Shown here in pieces: positions 29,801 through 35,720 of a stretch of 64,000 nt of DNA; position 1 is the stretch's first letter, and each line of letters starts with the position of its first letter. The stretch comes from Metridium senile (Eukaryota; Cnidaria; Anthozoa; Actiniaria; Metridiidae), in the NCBI GenBank assembly GCA_949775045.1, contig OX459103.1:7244541-7308540 (forward strand), given 5' to 3'. The notes beneath the pieces are model-generated. The model had not been told where the DNA came from. It searched no databases and worked only from the letters and a program-made list of their open reading frames with translations. The translations under genes and the position numbers were made by a program.

Positions 29801-30869
29801 TATAATTTATGGGATGCACTGGAAATAAATTGTGACTATTCTCTTTCGTCGACACAGGGATCCTAACTCTGACAGCGTCGCTAAATGGCCTAAGTTCGTT
29901 AACGGCGAGGAAAAGGTCGTTCTTATGCATCCAAATCCTACCGTCACCGACCACCTTGTGGCTGATAAAGTGAAGTTTTGGCAGGAAACTGTACCTTCTT
30001 TAGTAACTCCTCCGAAAACTACTGCTGGGGAAAAACAAGGTTTGTGATGTGTTAGCCTCCTCCGCAGGCATCCCTTCCCTAGTTCTCGGATTTCTGGGCT
30101 TCCTGTCTCAACGGGCGGTTATTAGCTTCCAGTCTCCTCGCGTCCTACCATATAGGTAACACAGGAAGCCCAAAACGGAAATAATCGGAAAAGAGTTGCC
30201 TGTGGAGGAGGCTAGTGATGTGTTACATCCTCCCCGCTGGCTTTTTTCGTGGCCGATAAACTGCTAAACAATCCTAGCTTCTGTGCGAAAACTCCGATGA
30301 AACGAGTTAAACATTGCACACATAAGCGAAATTTACTATTCACAAAGCTTTTTAGTAATAGTTAAAAACATATATATATTTGTGCAAATAGAAGAACCCC
30401 CCAATACACAAAAATATCAAGAAATATCTGAGGAATGATCAAAATAGCAAACACTGAAACAAATTGATGAACGAAAGCATAACAGAAAAAAGGCTCATTA
30501 TTTGTTAATTGCTACATAAATGTTCTAGATCTCCAAATTTTCCCAATCTTTTCTGGTTTATCCATCGTCCTTTGGGGCGGAGCTATACGTAAACTCGTTC
30601 AGCCATTGGTTGACTTGATATTAGCTTTGCCTCCAAACTGATTGATGGCTAAGACAAAAATATCAACTCCAAATCACAATTTGCTGTTTTTGACACAACG
30701 ATTTCGGCTTCAGTGACTTTGATTTACCAAACCCTTTGCTAATTCTCATTATTTCATTTTCTTGGCAGGTCCTATGTTTACTCTGATTGTCATAGCAACA
30801 TCTGTTTTGGTTGGTACCTTTTCAATGCTGTACATATGTCGCAAAGCTACTAGTGCCAGGCCTGCATAA
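2884..30869 (+). CDS. Membrane-anchored cholinesterase/carboxylesterase-like protein (8 exons)
   Basis: Exons 2884-3458, 4866-5045, 25604-25761, 27377-27478, 28038-28203, 28943-29236, 29858-30039 and 30769-30869 all use GT-AG introns. They join in one frame to 1758 nt, or 585 residues. Residues 1-20 form a signal peptide. HGGG (125-128) is the oxyanion loop, EDCL (99-102) the family signature, GQSAGG holds nucleophile Ser206, and [13 protein letters not shown] holds His449. The acidic member falls in GFTDDDGG (Asp329), where the family usually has Glu. Residues 555-576 form a membrane helix followed by a short basic tail, so this is a type I surface ester hydrolase of the alpha/beta-hydrolase fold. 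The first ATG of the open frame was taken as start because a signal peptide follows it directly. The substrate is not predictable. A non-catalytic adhesion role is less likely because Ser and His are kept. Intron 2 is inflated by the transposase array. Confidence 0.93.
3459..4865 (+). other. Esterase intron 1
   Basis: AT-rich intron with a GTAAGT donor and TTTTGTAG acceptor. It holds the MITE at 4175-4386 and a short aattc run (4832-4854) just before exon 2. No coding sequence is seen. Confidence 0.85.
4175..4386. mobile_element. 212 bp snapback element, 9 bp target duplication (TAGCCTCCTCCGCA family)
   Basis: The left end is tagcctcctccgcatgcaac and the inverted right end gttgcatgcggaggaggcta. 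Direct repeats agacagacc (4166-4174 and 4387-4395) flank it. The interior has inverted purine-rich and pyrimidine-rich words and two gggcttcct-type repeats. The 9 bp duplication suggests Mutator-like mobilisation, which is an inference. Relatives lie at 30053-30214 and, more distantly, 33055-33167. Confidence 0.85.
5059..5220. mobile_element. Inverted-repeat MITE in esterase intron 2
   Basis: The arms tacacc..aaatcgaaatatgg and ccatatttcgattt..ggtgta are inverted copies. An inner pair, ttcttgactgactagcctc and gaggctagtgagtcaagaa, extends the hairpin. Nothing in it is coding. Confidence 0.7.
5494..5650. repeat. (TTCC)n microsatellite
   Basis: A nearly pure run of ttcc tetranucleotides of about 150 bp, with a pyrimidine-rich approach from 5395. 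Long open frames across it on both strands are composition artefacts. Confidence 0.97.
5812..6083. mobile_element. Module A, 272 bp snapback Tc1/mariner-type MITE
   Basis: The inverted repeats caatcattgacaaaactg and ttttggcaatgattg continue inward through tgttggcacgat and atcgtgccaaca. They go on through a C-rich/G-rich pair with caatgttgctg and cagcaacattg, so most of the element folds back on itself. The outer end is preceded by TA. Full copies also lie at 17684-17955, 20938-21209 and 24192-24463, the last followed by TA. Left halves only (about 110 bp) remain at 9066 and 14868. Confidence 0.88.
6565..6572 (+). promoter_or_regulatory. TATA box of the small ORF in module B
   Basis: TATAAAAG lies about 105 bp before the ATG at 6676. 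CRE-like tgacgtat and cgtcac words lie further upstream. The same box occurs at the equivalent place in every B copy. Promoter function is inferred. Confidence 0.45.
6676..6876 (+). CDS. 66-residue ORF of module B, possible truncated Rep/HUH-like N-terminus (copy 1)
   Basis: The ATG at 6676 follows a TATA box. The peptide contains [25 protein letters not shown] and QFIVAKEEH. From memory of the family, this resembles the N-terminus of Rep/HUH-endonuclease-like orphan proteins common in cnidarian genomes. In those the metal-binding His pair follows soon after the EEH segment. Here the frame runs instead into an AT-only palindromic tract and stops, so no His pair is present and nickase activity is not expected. 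The frame is intact in all six B copies. No splice donor rescuing a longer product was found. It may be a captured gene fragment, a short regulatory peptide or non-functional. Confidence 0.4.
   Translation: MAESMPNRSQRLVYLVTYSRADPEKVHSRESFANIVRNAWGTSTTSRIVQFIVAKEEHNIYLYYTT
6855..6956 (+). other. AT palindrome and terminal hairpin after the small ORF
   Basis: Stacked atagatat/atatctat palindromes end in a perfect 8 bp stem, attatctc/gagataat (6935-6942 and 6949-6956), with a 6 nt loop. It lies immediately after the small ORF in each B copy and could form a transcript-end hairpin or a cruciform. Confidence 0.5.
7194..7415. repeat. Internal caacggtactccac repeats of module B
   Basis: The word caacggtactccac is followed about 70 bp on by its exact inverse, gtggagtaccgttg. 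A third, weaker copy (ggagtaccgtg) lies near 7407 and a related caacggttctccac near 7049. The spacing suggests protein-binding sites, possibly for the transposase, but this is not shown. Confidence 0.5.
7476..7575 (+). pseudogene. Inverted, truncated copy of the transposase 5' end
   Basis: The plus strand reads gtgaaaatatcaa and then ATG (7519) with codons for MVFKGK, then diverges and stops at 7575. The minus-strand start of the transposase at 8659 has the same upstream words and the same first six residues. The transposase gene is therefore flanked on its 3' side by an inverted duplicate of its own leader and start. The fragment overlaps the transposase stop codon by a few bases. Confidence 0.7.
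7565..8659 (-). CDS. Tc1-type DD34E transposase, copy 1
   Basis: The 364-residue protein starts at the ATG at 8659; the frame is open five codons further upstream but has no ATG there. The N-terminal part has two helix-turn-helix-like stretches, [20 protein letters not shown] (about residues 24-43) and a second region up to about residue 120, separated by a GRKT-type basic linker. The catalytic domain shows Asp165 in VFYLDGVSF, Asp262 in FVMDNDPSQ and Glu297 in SPDLNPIEN. The last two are 34 residues apart, the DD34E spacing of the Tc1 branch. All catalytic residues are present and nothing is interrupted, so the enzyme is predicted to cut and rejoin DNA at TA sites. A TATA-like sequence lies upstream on the minus strand near 8775. 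Length is normal for the family. Confidence 0.95.
   Translation of the reverse strand: MVFKGKINAYKCARAYVLFRKNTYSLSEIAEMCSISKSSVRRIGLNKMKRNSKQPDKKSKLGRKTNLTDRERRILSRGIKRIRKEDVNFTVKSLIEYCGLSQRKTSYRTYLREIQRLGYKSLQTRRKGLISESDRKKRLKFAKDNVKTLKTTPNYWTEDMVFYLDGVSFIHKYNPKANAMSPKGRVWRKRNEGLQITSKGSKSLAGGRRLHLLVLISYRQGAIFIEQYHKMDGEYFADFITRNFENIFKKFSKTKARKFVMDNDPSQNSSLAKKALKKSKATMVCIPARSPDLNPIENIFNLVKRKINNDAIEQNILKENFETFKERVIDTLYSFDTTVIDKTIQSIPKRLEDIIKSKGLRTKY
9492..9692 (+). CDS. 66-residue module-B ORF (copy 2)
   Basis: Identical in translation to the ORF at 6676. Its TATA box is retained because the unit's deletion ends upstream of it. Confidence 0.38.
   Translation: MAESMPNRSQRLVYLVTYSRADPEKVHSRESFANIVRNAWGTSTTSRIVQFIVAKEEHNIYLYYTT
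10381..11475 (-). CDS. Tc1-type DD34E transposase, copy 2
   Basis: Identical in translation to the copy at 7565-8659, with the full catalytic triad. It lies in a unit that lacks the left terminal repeat of B, so this copy could supply enzyme but its own module is probably not mobile as B. Confidence 0.95.
   Translation of the reverse strand: MVFKGKINAYKCARAYVLFRKNTYSLSEIAEMCSISKSSVRRIGLNKMKRNSKQPDKKSKLGRKTNLTDRERRILSRGIKRIRKEDVNFTVKSLIEYCGLSQRKTSYRTYLREIQRLGYKSLQTRRKGLISESDRKKRLKFAKDNVKTLKTTPNYWTEDMVFYLDGVSFIHKYNPKANAMSPKGRVWRKRNEGLQITSKGSKSLAGGRRLHLLVLISYRQGAIFIEQYHKMDGEYFADFITRNFENIFKKFSKTKARKFVMDNDPSQNSSLAKKALKKSKATMVCIPARSPDLNPIENIFNLVKRKINNDAIEQNILKENFETFKERVIDTLYSFDTTVIDKTIQSIPKRLEDIIKSKGLRTKY
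11882..11885. other. A-less B/B junction (CATG)
   Basis: Two B modules meet as tctcaga-CATG-tctgaggg with no A between them. The four bases equal the first two and last two bases of A (CA and TG). They could be a two-base-stagger excision footprint of A or simply abutting ends of B. Confidence 0.7.
12478..12678 (+). CDS. 66-residue module-B ORF (copy 3)
   Basis: Identical in translation to the ORF at 6676. It lies in a full-length B that has no adjoining A on its left. Confidence 0.38.
   Translation: MAESMPNRSQRLVYLVTYSRADPEKVHSRESFANIVRNAWGTSTTSRIVQFIVAKEEHNIYLYYTT
13367..14461 (-). CDS. Tc1-type DD34E transposase, copy 3
   Basis: Identical in translation to the copy at 7565-8659. It lies in the full-length B at 11886-14867, with both B terminal repeats present. 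Confidence 0.95.
   Translation of the reverse strand: MVFKGKINAYKCARAYVLFRKNTYSLSEIAEMCSISKSSVRRIGLNKMKRNSKQPDKKSKLGRKTNLTDRERRILSRGIKRIRKEDVNFTVKSLIEYCGLSQRKTSYRTYLREIQRLGYKSLQTRRKGLISESDRKKRLKFAKDNVKTLKTTPNYWTEDMVFYLDGVSFIHKYNPKANAMSPKGRVWRKRNEGLQITSKGSKSLAGGRRLHLLVLISYRQGAIFIEQYHKMDGEYFADFITRNFENIFKKFSKTKARKFVMDNDPSQNSSLAKKALKKSKATMVCIPARSPDLNPIENIFNLVKRKINNDAIEQNILKENFETFKERVIDTLYSFDTTVIDKTIQSIPKRLEDIIKSKGLRTKY
15294..15494 (+). CDS. 66-residue module-B ORF (copy 4)
   Basis: Identical in translation to the ORF at 6676. Confidence 0.38.
   Translation: MAESMPNRSQRLVYLVTYSRADPEKVHSRESFANIVRNAWGTSTTSRIVQFIVAKEEHNIYLYYTT
16183..17277 (-). CDS. Tc1-type DD34E transposase, copy 4
   Basis: Identical in translation to the copy at 7565-8659. 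It lies in the second truncated unit. Confidence 0.95.
   Translation of the reverse strand: MVFKGKINAYKCARAYVLFRKNTYSLSEIAEMCSISKSSVRRIGLNKMKRNSKQPDKKSKLGRKTNLTDRERRILSRGIKRIRKEDVNFTVKSLIEYCGLSQRKTSYRTYLREIQRLGYKSLQTRRKGLISESDRKKRLKFAKDNVKTLKTTPNYWTEDMVFYLDGVSFIHKYNPKANAMSPKGRVWRKRNEGLQITSKGSKSLAGGRRLHLLVLISYRQGAIFIEQYHKMDGEYFADFITRNFENIFKKFSKTKARKFVMDNDPSQNSSLAKKALKKSKATMVCIPARSPDLNPIENIFNLVKRKINNDAIEQNILKENFETFKERVIDTLYSFDTTVIDKTIQSIPKRLEDIIKSKGLRTKY
18548..18748 (+). CDS. 66-residue module-B ORF (copy 5)
   Basis: Identical in translation to the ORF at 6676. It is in a full A+B unit. Confidence 0.38.
   Translation: MAESMPNRSQRLVYLVTYSRADPEKVHSRESFANIVRNAWGTSTTSRIVQFIVAKEEHNIYLYYTT
19437..20531 (-). 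CDS. Tc1-type DD34E transposase, copy 5
   Basis: Identical in translation to the copy at 7565-8659. It is in a full A+B unit of 3254 bp. Confidence 0.95.
   Translation of the reverse strand: MVFKGKINAYKCARAYVLFRKNTYSLSEIAEMCSISKSSVRRIGLNKMKRNSKQPDKKSKLGRKTNLTDRERRILSRGIKRIRKEDVNFTVKSLIEYCGLSQRKTSYRTYLREIQRLGYKSLQTRRKGLISESDRKKRLKFAKDNVKTLKTTPNYWTEDMVFYLDGVSFIHKYNPKANAMSPKGRVWRKRNEGLQITSKGSKSLAGGRRLHLLVLISYRQGAIFIEQYHKMDGEYFADFITRNFENIFKKFSKTKARKFVMDNDPSQNSSLAKKALKKSKATMVCIPARSPDLNPIENIFNLVKRKINNDAIEQNILKENFETFKERVIDTLYSFDTTVIDKTIQSIPKRLEDIIKSKGLRTKY
21802..22002 (+). CDS. 66-residue module-B ORF (copy 6)
   Basis: Identical in translation to the ORF at 6676. It is in a full A+B unit. Confidence 0.38.
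   Translation: MAESMPNRSQRLVYLVTYSRADPEKVHSRESFANIVRNAWGTSTTSRIVQFIVAKEEHNIYLYYTT
22691..23785 (-). CDS. Tc1-type DD34E transposase, copy 6
   Basis: Identical in translation to the copy at 7565-8659. It is the rightmost module and is followed by the closing A element and the TA flank. Confidence 0.95.
   Translation of the reverse strand: MVFKGKINAYKCARAYVLFRKNTYSLSEIAEMCSISKSSVRRIGLNKMKRNSKQPDKKSKLGRKTNLTDRERRILSRGIKRIRKEDVNFTVKSLIEYCGLSQRKTSYRTYLREIQRLGYKSLQTRRKGLISESDRKKRLKFAKDNVKTLKTTPNYWTEDMVFYLDGVSFIHKYNPKANAMSPKGRVWRKRNEGLQITSKGSKSLAGGRRLHLLVLISYRQGAIFIEQYHKMDGEYFADFITRNFENIFKKFSKTKARKFVMDNDPSQNSSLAKKALKKSKATMVCIPARSPDLNPIENIFNLVKRKINNDAIEQNILKENFETFKERVIDTLYSFDTTVIDKTIQSIPKRLEDIIKSKGLRTKY
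24466..25062 (+). repeat. About 90 bp tandem repeat carrying copies of the exon 3 splice acceptor
   Basis: Units begin caagactgcacacaccc near 24507, 24598, 24688, 24779, 24864 and 24962. Most contain ttttattcatctctcctttt followed by agagcatttggg. This matches the real esterase exon 3 acceptor (tctcctcttag/agcacttggg at 25604). The last unit, after AG at 25033-25034, also copies the first 28 or so bases of exon 3, up to gtggctgtaat, before diverging. Confidence 0.88.
25063..25603 (+). other. Right end of esterase intron 2
   Basis: AT-rich noncoding sequence between the acceptor-containing repeat and exon 3. No element boundaries are clear. The true acceptor is cctcttag at 25596-25603. Confidence 0.7.
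25762..26351 (+). other. Esterase intron 3, left part
   Basis: AT-rich DNA with no gene. The fragment tgcctgcggaggagcctat near 25980 resembles one end of the TAGCCTCCTCCGCA element family. Confidence 0.6.
26352..26706. mobile_element. 355 bp inverted-repeat MITE
   Basis: About 60 bp ends are inverted copies: the left reads agtaaagggtactag and goes on through taagaaatgaacctcataat, and the right is its inverse. No coding content is present. It is inserted in esterase intron 3. Confidence 0.8.
26735..27100. repeat. (ATC)n-type simple repeat tract
   Basis: Imperfect atc/atg trinucleotide repetition over about 360 bp. Open frames here are composition artefacts. Confidence 0.9.
27137..27198. mobile_element. 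62 bp near-perfect palindrome with 10 bp target duplication
   Basis: The arms caacctcgttcccagggccc and gggccctggaaacgaggttg meet with essentially no loop at cgcg. The direct repeat tacatcactc flanks it at 27127-27136 and 27199-27208. It lies about 180 bp before esterase exon 4. Confidence 0.88.
27479..28037 (+). other. Esterase intron 4
   Basis: Contains C-rich (27559-27573) and G-rich (27869-27880) homopolymer tracts around a degraded repeat. No coding sequence other than the flanking exons. Confidence 0.7.
28204..28817 (+). other. Esterase intron 5, left part
   Basis: Contains a short gtcgta/gtcgca microsatellite (28342-28385) and AT-rich sequence with fragments of dispersed repeats. No gene is seen. 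Confidence 0.65.
28818..28916. repeat. Dispersed repeat fragment (actagcgagtaaactag family) before exon 6
   Basis: The phrases actagcgagtaaactagtat, aggctgcgtcggtg and ttaagtcaacattttt recur, in one orientation or the other, near 33815-33910 and 40386-40560. This copy ends about 25 bp before the exon 6 acceptor, so it lies next to the polypyrimidine tract. Confidence 0.7.
29237..29857 (+). other. Esterase intron 6
   Basis: Contains atc/ttatc simple repeats, the G/C-ended element at 29466-29708 and the acceptor gacacag before 29858. No coding sequence is seen. Confidence 0.75.
29466..29708. mobile_element. Inverted-repeat element with G-run end (ggggcgatccatttga family)
   Basis: The left end aggggcgatccatttga, followed by a G run, is matched in inverse by a C run and tcaaatgagtcgccccttat on the right. 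The internal phrase gcccgctggcaag resembles the copy at 59357-59582 (cgcccgccagtg), and 32884-33047 looks like a third copy. Confidence 0.65.
30053..30214. mobile_element. 162 bp snapback element, 9 bp target duplication, next to an exon donor
   Basis: The ends are tagcctcctccgcaggca and tgcctgtggaggaggcta. Direct repeats gtgatgtgt lie at 30044-30052 and 30215-30223. The left target copy starts 4 nt after the GT of the exon 7 donor (30040-30041). It is in the same family as 4175-4386. Confidence 0.9.
30224..30768 (+). other. Esterase intron 7, right part
   Basis: AT-rich noncoding sequence ending in the acceptor ttcttggcag before exon 8. Nothing else is recognised. Confidence 0.7.
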
Positions 30870-31323
30870 GAGGCGCTCCTTTTTATCTTCCATAGAAAGC
30901 CCAAGCTTGTCCATTTTCGAGTTCTCTATTGCTCAGTCTTCTATTTCAGGTTAATGTTTCAGTACATAGAAAAGATATGTCGTGGTAATTGAATTGATTC
31001 ATGATACATACATTCTGTTTCTTACCACGGGCTGTATTGATTGTACGTAAACTGGCTAGTATAGAAACAAATCTGGAGTATGTGAAGTTTGCTCGGCTTT
31101 TAGATATGTGCATTTCTTGCCTTGCCTTTTCTGTCTTGCCAGTTTGTCCCAATTACAAAAAGAATATATCACATATGCCACCGAGGTTTAGGATGGGCAA
31201 TGAGGAACTCGAAACGGGAATATTTGGATTTTAAAATTCTAACTTGTTTTGATTTGCTTAAACGTTTAATTTTTAGTTTACTTATGCACTAAAACTCGTA
31301 AAACCTGTTTTAAAAACTTGTTT
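30870..31323 (+). other. Likely 3' untranslated region of the esterase gene
   Basis: No further coding sequence follows the stop codon at 30867-30869. The first clear AATAAA-type polyadenylation words are further right, near 31787-31800, so the transcript may run past the MITE at 31324. Confidence 0.4.
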
Positions 31324-31456
31324 GCCTGCGTAGCGGCTCTCTAGCAGAAGGGAGAGGGAGAGAGGGACCTTCTCTCTCCCTCACTGGTCCCACTCTTCTT
31401 CTTTTCCCTCTCCTTCACCCTCCCCCTCCCCTAGTAGAGATCGGCTACGCAGGCTA
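31324..31456. mobile_element. 133 bp inverted-repeat element with about 12 bp target duplication
   Basis: The ends are gcctgcgtagc and gctacgcaggcta around a purine/pyrimidine-rich core. The direct repeat aaaaacttgttt lies on both sides (31312-31323 and 31457-31468). Confidence 0.8.
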
Positions 31457-31468
31457 AAAAACTTGTTT

Positions 31469-32883
31469 CCTAAGTACTTTTATACTCAATGTAAATCAAT
31501 GTACATTTTTACTGCACAAGATCGACTGTAACGATTAATGAGATTTAAAACCTAGTCCTAAACGTCTTATAATTAGTAAACGTCCTTATCACTACCCTGG
31601 TTCCAGAGGGGCTTAATTTCTTTTATAAGGAATAATACGAGTTGCGATACTCTACCAAACAAACAAAATACACACAAAATTGTTCTCGAAACTACTTTAA
31701 ATTAATCGTAAAAAATCCTCAAACCTCTGGCATCCAGGGTACCTGATCACGTACCACTTATTTAAATATGGATTTTTAAATATTAACACAATAAAAAATA
31801 AATCAAACCTCAAACATAATTGCATTCTAAATTAAAAGCGTCGTCTCAAAACTATATGTGCACCATTCCATATCACCGCTGTCCTATTTGACAAAAGGCG
31901 CATTTGCACAGGCTAAGCCTCGATTTGTTGCAGAGCATTCACAAACTCCAAGCAAAGCACTCAAAAATATGACCAGCTAACCAATAGAAAACACATTTGA
32001 ATTTATTCTGAATCTTGGCTTTCCCTATACTAACAGCGATGTTATAAGTTAACGTGACACTTGAGTATTGTGAAGCTAAGCGCGCGATCCGCAAATGTTC
32101 AACCTCCATAGAGATCAATATAATATCACCAACCATATTGCATATTGAAATTAAAGGTTGCTTTAATTCAACTTTAAATTTGCTAAATATGTATCGTATA
32201 ATATAAATCTTCCCTATGTAAAGAAGCCTTAAAATTCCAATTGGTTTAATCTGTAGATCGAGTTCAGTTAAGATTACTTATTTTTCGAGCCAGAGCGTTA
32301 GTCCTTCACTGGAGTCAAACTTTAATTACTTCACTGAAGTCGACTTGTAATACTGTGCCATATGTTCTACCTTACAAGGCGAAACATGTGAGCAGAGTTG
32401 TGTGTTTTTAATATTGAATGTAAGAGCAAACCTCATGAAAGAGCCTCTATGGGGAGTGATGGTTATAAAAATATACATCTACATATGTTAAACGCCTACA
32501 TACAACTCCTAGCAACACCTACCCACATTGACAGTTTCGACATTTATTTTCTAATTAGAGTCTCATCACAAAAGAAAAATCCCATCGTATTTCGCGATTT
32601 TTTCGTTTTACATTTTTGTGTGGTATTTCTCTGGGGTTAAAAATCGTCGTGCCGCGCCCTTTTTAAATGACTTTCGGTAATATATTTTAAAGGTGATTTT
32701 GAAAATGCCCGACAAGCAAACGAGATACTTTTAACCCCGACTCGTTCCCTCGGCCTACACCCACTAAAAATGCCTTCTCCTTCCCGGCATATCTCTATAT
32801 ACCAATGAATACTAAATATCATGCATCGACATCATGTAGTGCCATGCAGATTTGTGTCGGTGACCATGAATGAAAAAGTATGA
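31469..32883. other. Intergenic DNA between the convergent genes, part 1
   Basis: No gene is supported. Short open frames on both strands lack domains and overlap one another. AATAAA words near 31787-31800 may serve the esterase gene. Confidence 0.5.
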
Positions 32884-33047
32884 TTAGGGACGGATCAGTA
32901 GACTTTTGAGGGCGGGTTGGGCAAATATTTTGAGCAAGATATTTTTTCCAATTCTACTTATATGCAGGAGTTTTTTTCAACTTGCACGAATCAGTATTTT
33001 TTTTTTGCCGCACGATTTTTGTTTCTCCCCCCCCCCCCCCCCCCCCT
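32884..33047. mobile_element. Degraded element of the agggacgga / G-run family
   Basis: It begins tagggacggatcagtagac followed by gagggcgggttggg and ends in a long C run (33028-33046), the same layout as 29466-29708 and 59357-59582. The right terminal repeat is missing or replaced. Confidence 0.5.
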
Positions 33048-33054
33048 AGTATAG

Positions 33055-33167
33055 TAGCCTGTGGACAGGCTCAAGGGGATTGGGGAGGGGAGGACTCGCC
33101 CCACTCTCTATCACCCCTTCCTTTCCCCTCCCCACCCCAATCCCCCTTCGAGCCTGTCCACAGGCTA
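33055..33167. mobile_element. 113 bp snapback element (TAGCCTGTGGACAGG ends)
   Basis: The arms tagcctgtggacaggctc and gagcctgtccacaggcta continue through a G-rich/C-rich pair. The flanks ctagtatag and ttagtataa match at 7 of 9 positions, suggesting an aged 9 bp target duplication. Confidence 0.75.
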
Positions 33168-33175
33168 TTAGTATA

Positions 33176-33740
33176 AATGCACTAGTGGTTATAAAAAAGG
33201 GGGATGATTGGTCTAGAAATTCACACTATTTCTCGATAGTCATCTATAGTGTTTCAGGCGCTTTTAGAAATAGGAAGGCTGGTTATTTTTACTTTATTAA
33301 ATAATCACTTTTGTATTTATACTAAAACAATTAACCACATGGTTAGTGAATATCGGTGAATAAAAACCTTGACTTCGTCTCGCTTATATTAACCGATATT
33401 CACTTCGCCTTCGGTGAATAATAGACCTCATTACCGTCCTTGTTTGTTGCCCCATTTCAGATCACGTGATGCTACCCTTGGGAATTGTTTCTTTCACATG
33501 TAAATGATCATATATCACGTTCATCATAAAAGAACAATTCTCAACGTGGTCTAAAATGGGCAATTTGCATAAAGGTAAAGAGGTCTATTGTAAAATAATT
33601 GCGAGAATTTTTATTGATTCATCTTTTTTTTTTTCTCTACAGGTATTTTTCCAACATGTCTGACGAGAACTGACTCAACATCACAGCCCAACGACAATGT
33701 TTTTTATATTTTTTATATTCATTTTGTCAGTTAAAAAAAA
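33176..33740. repeat. Dispersed repeat copy 1, interrupted by another element
   Basis: Sequence shared with 33900-34340 includes ggtctagaaattcacactat, ttctcgata, gcgcttttagaaatag and tatttttccaacat. The sequence breaks at 33424 and resumes at 33587, with the acctcttta-family element between. Confidence 0.7.
33424..33586. mobile_element. Dispersed inverted-repeat element (acctcttta family), copy 2
   Basis: The ends agacctcattacc and ggtaaagaggtct are inverted. The interior matches 1855-2031 in reverse orientation (gggcaatttgcat, aagaacaattctc, cacgtgatgctac). It is nested in the repeat at 33176-33740. Confidence 0.7.
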
Positions 33741-33780
33741 AAAATTAAACTCTCTAGTATAAACACTTCTTTTTTTTACG

Positions 33781-33915
33781 CCGATGAAAGGCTAAAGCTC
33801 GAAACGTCAGTAAAGTTAAGTCAACATTTTTTACGGTGATACAAATTTCATTATATTACCTATCAATTATATCAACTACCGACGCAGCCTATACTAGTTT
33901 ACTCGCTATTTTCCA
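33781..33915 (+). repeat. Dispersed repeat with CGAAACGTCAGTAAAG core, copy 2
   Basis: Contains gatgaaaggctaaagctc and gaaacgtcagtaaagttaag, then aagtcaacattttt, gcagcctatactagtttact and cgc. The same modules occur at 28818-28916 and 40386-40560. The GATGA..CGAAAC..GTC layout is reminiscent of hammerhead-type motifs of Penelope-like retroelements, but the core here is CCGATGA rather than CTGATGA. Confidence 0.5.
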
Positions 33916-34340
33916 AGTATAAATACGCTGGTAATTATAGAAAATCGCGCGCGGTGATTGGTCTAGAAATTCACACTATTTCTCGATAATCACCGACAGC
34001 GTTTTGCGCGCTTTTAGAAATAGAGAAATGAACGGTTTTTCTTCAAAAAAAGGCTGTTTTTTTACTTTTTGAAATAATTACTTGTGCATTTATACTAAAA
34101 CCATTATCCACCTCAGTGAATATGGGTGGATAACAACCTTGACTCCGACTCAGCGTAATTATTCACCGGTCTCACTTCGCTGTTAAATAATTGTGAGAAG
34201 TTTTTAAAATCAAAATCGATTGATTTTTTCTTTCTCTCCAAGTATTTTTCCAACATATCTGTCGAGAACTGACTTAACTGATCAAAGCCAAACGACATTT
34301 TTTTTACTGACATTTTTTATATCCCTTTTACCACTCAAAA
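33916..34340. repeat. Dispersed repeat copy 2
   Basis: Uninterrupted relative of 33176-33740. A minus-strand frame at 34113-34313 with segments such as FDQLSQFSTDMLEKYL is a possible coding relic but has no recognised domain. Confidence 0.55.
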
Positions 34341-35720
34341 AATGTAAACAAATGTAAATGTAAAATAAATTTGATTTTGTAGTCGTTTACTTTTTAAGTT
34401 ATTTTCTTCGTCATATTAAAGGTTCATTCAATGAATATTGCTGTAAATGAACGGTGAAACTGGGGAAGGGGAGGGGGGGGGGGGGGGGGGGATATCGTAG
34501 CAAAGATTATCTTAAGTTTTATAAAAGGTTCAACGTAAAATAGAAATTTGATAACTTCAAGACAAAATAATATTTCTTCATCAAAAATGCTTACATTTCT
34601 CACCTTCTCTCGACACCTCGTTTGTGTTGAGTCGCATCCTCTTCGTTTGCCAATATAATGGTGATTTCTTCAAGATAAAGCCAAAATATTGAAACTTGTA
34701 AACATTTTGAAGACTAGTAGTCTTTTTAAATGCAGCAAAAAGATGTTGGAAATTCATGGACTGTTTGTTTCTCTCTTCAATTCGTAGAAGTTTACGTTTT
34801 GCTCAAGCTTTTGCAAACAAAACTTGACCTTACTTTTTTCCTCGTCATCTTTTCTAGGTACTAAAAGCATTGGTTATTCTTTCTTTCAGTGAATTCAAAC
34901 CTTCTCTGCTTTAAGGATTTTCAAAAAGGTCTATTGATGGAGTTTGTTTTCAAATGTTCAAGCTATCTACAAAATGGATGACCTGTAGTACGCGCGCGCG
35001 TTGAATTTAAAATGAGCGGGAAAAGTGAGGTCATCGGAAGTGACGTCACGTTTTTTGTGTAAACGCTCGAAAGTAAAAATGATAGATTCCTCTATCAGTT
35101 AATGCAAAAAAAATACAAACACGAAATGAATTAAGTAAGTAAATGACTTTATTTAGAAATGAATAATAATATAAATGAGTAAGTAATAATAAGACTTTAT
35201 TTTCGAAAAAAAAGGTCACTCAGAGTAAACAACGGCTGAGCATTAGTAGAAGTTAGAAATAAAATTTACAAAAGGGAACCGATAAGAATGAAAAACTAAT
35301 GGAGAAATCATTGTTCCAAATTATGTTCATATTACCGACATCCTTTGCAGGCTTCACTCGGTGTAGACTGTGATTTTGATGGCCAAGGGGTAATTAACGC
35401 GTGATTTGGGCTTAAATAAGTGCGCGATTCATGGAAATAACGAAATTTAGTCCGTGATAATTCTATGTTGATCGTGACGCGTGATTCCCTTCATAAAATG
35501 TACGTGATTCGCGAATGATTAGCTCAATCGCGTGCACGATTTTTGTCCATGTCGACTAACCTCGTTCCCAGGACCTAGCTTATAAACTTCGCTTTTGACG
35601 ACTACCACCAATACACATGAATATAAAGGTACTCGGGTTTCTCTTCTGGATGTGACACACAAAAAAAACTAAATCCAACTAGTACAGTACACCTGCAAAT
35701 GTTTTTAAGGGTATATTTTG
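34341..35720. other. Intergenic DNA before the EGF gene stop
   Basis: Holds a G run (34464-34490) and AT-rich sequence. Minus-strand AATAAA words (TTTATT on the plus strand near 35149 and 35194) could be polyadenylation signals for the EGF gene. No gene is seen. Confidence 0.5.

Noticed and set aside
34113..34313. Possible gene start MSVKKMSFGFDQLSQ on the minus strand
   Set aside because: It lies inside a dispersed repeat whose other copy (33587-33740) does not keep the frame.
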